From Betaproteobacteria bacterium (GTDB lineage: Bacteria > Pseudomonadota > Gammaproteobacteria > Burkholderiales > SG8-39), in assembly GCA_009693235.1 (NCBI GenBank), contig SHXR01000053.1, positions 1 through 33,069 on the forward strand: DNA of 33,069 bases, read 5' to 3'. The position numbers were made by a program, and so were the translations under genes. Below, one piece after another: positions 33,047-33,069 of this stretch. Numbering within the stretch: position 1 is the first letter of the stretch; each line of letters starts with the position of its first letter. The notes beneath the pieces are model-generated. The model did no database searches. It had not been told where the DNA came from and saw only the letters and a list, made by a program, of their open reading frames with translations.

Positions 33047-33069
33047 CGACATGAACGAGTCCAAGATCC
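33043..33069 (+). CDS. possible start of an insertion-sequence transposase (cut by window edge)
   Basis: From GTG at 33043 (or ATG at 33051) the frame reads VIDMNESKI before the window ends, with AAGGAT just upstream as a possible ribosome-binding site. The beginning resembles ISNCY-type transposases, which start M-x-M-N-x-x-K. Only nine codons are visible, so this is a hint only. Confidence 0.2.

Overview
The window looks like chromosomal DNA of a GC-rich betaproteobacterium, probably of the Burkholderiales or a close relative. The evidence is a trimeric porin of the betaproteobacterial type (signal peptide, C-terminal Phe), a Coq7-type ubiquinone hydroxylase, a trpE-trpG-trpD-trpC block, and the housekeeping order tyrS / M23 peptidase / anmK / erpA / bactofilin / DUF6776 / rpsI / rplM / OsmC / coq7. 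Nothing marks it as phage or plasmid. No tRNA, rRNA or CRISPR array was seen.

Left third (1-6388, almost all minus strand): the N-terminal part of a membrane sensor protein runs off the left edge. Next to it lies a wrecked TctC/Bug solute-binding gene. Then comes a tight minus-strand run of VOC protein, FAD monooxygenase, alpha/beta hydrolase, DapA-like aldolase, cupin and glutathionyl-hydroquinone reductase. It reads like an uncharacterised catabolic operon for an aromatic or quinoid compound.

6508-9133: a divergent dihydroorotate-dehydrogenase-like gene, an ECF sigma factor gene interrupted by an in-frame amber codon, and the start of the next block. 8537-15944: a minus-strand operon hyuA-hyuB-cupin-HAD phosphatase, divergent from a plus-strand ABC importer (NMT1-like binding protein, ATPase, permease). 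Together these suggest uptake and hydrolysis of a cyclic amide or a related nitrogen compound. The importer ends in a perfect 26-bp inverted repeat, behind which is a convergent, multiply frameshifted membrane-protein gene.

16652-25348: conserved core. tyrS is divergent from an M23 peptidase followed by anmK; erpA, bactofilin and DUF6776 (frameshifted) run opposite; rpsI and rplM overlap by four bases. Upstream of rplM is a promoter-hairpin-T-run unit with a CU-rich unpaired stretch that looks like an unannotated small RNA. An OsmC-like gene and coq7 follow.

25381-33069: a porin with a strong terminator and a dyad upstream, a VapBC-like toxin-antitoxin pair, and the minus-strand trp operon trpE-trpG-trpD-(HicB-like, HicA)-trpC. 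A toxin-antitoxin cassette sits inside this operon, and trpE carries an in-frame TGA. The right edge may be the start of an insertion sequence.

A theme of the window is damage. Five genes have lesions that are either single-base indels (several in homopolymers) or nonsense codons one transition away from Trp or Gln. Two of the damaged genes (trpE and DUF6776) are normally conserved. Raw sequencing data are needed to separate assembly error from real gene decay.
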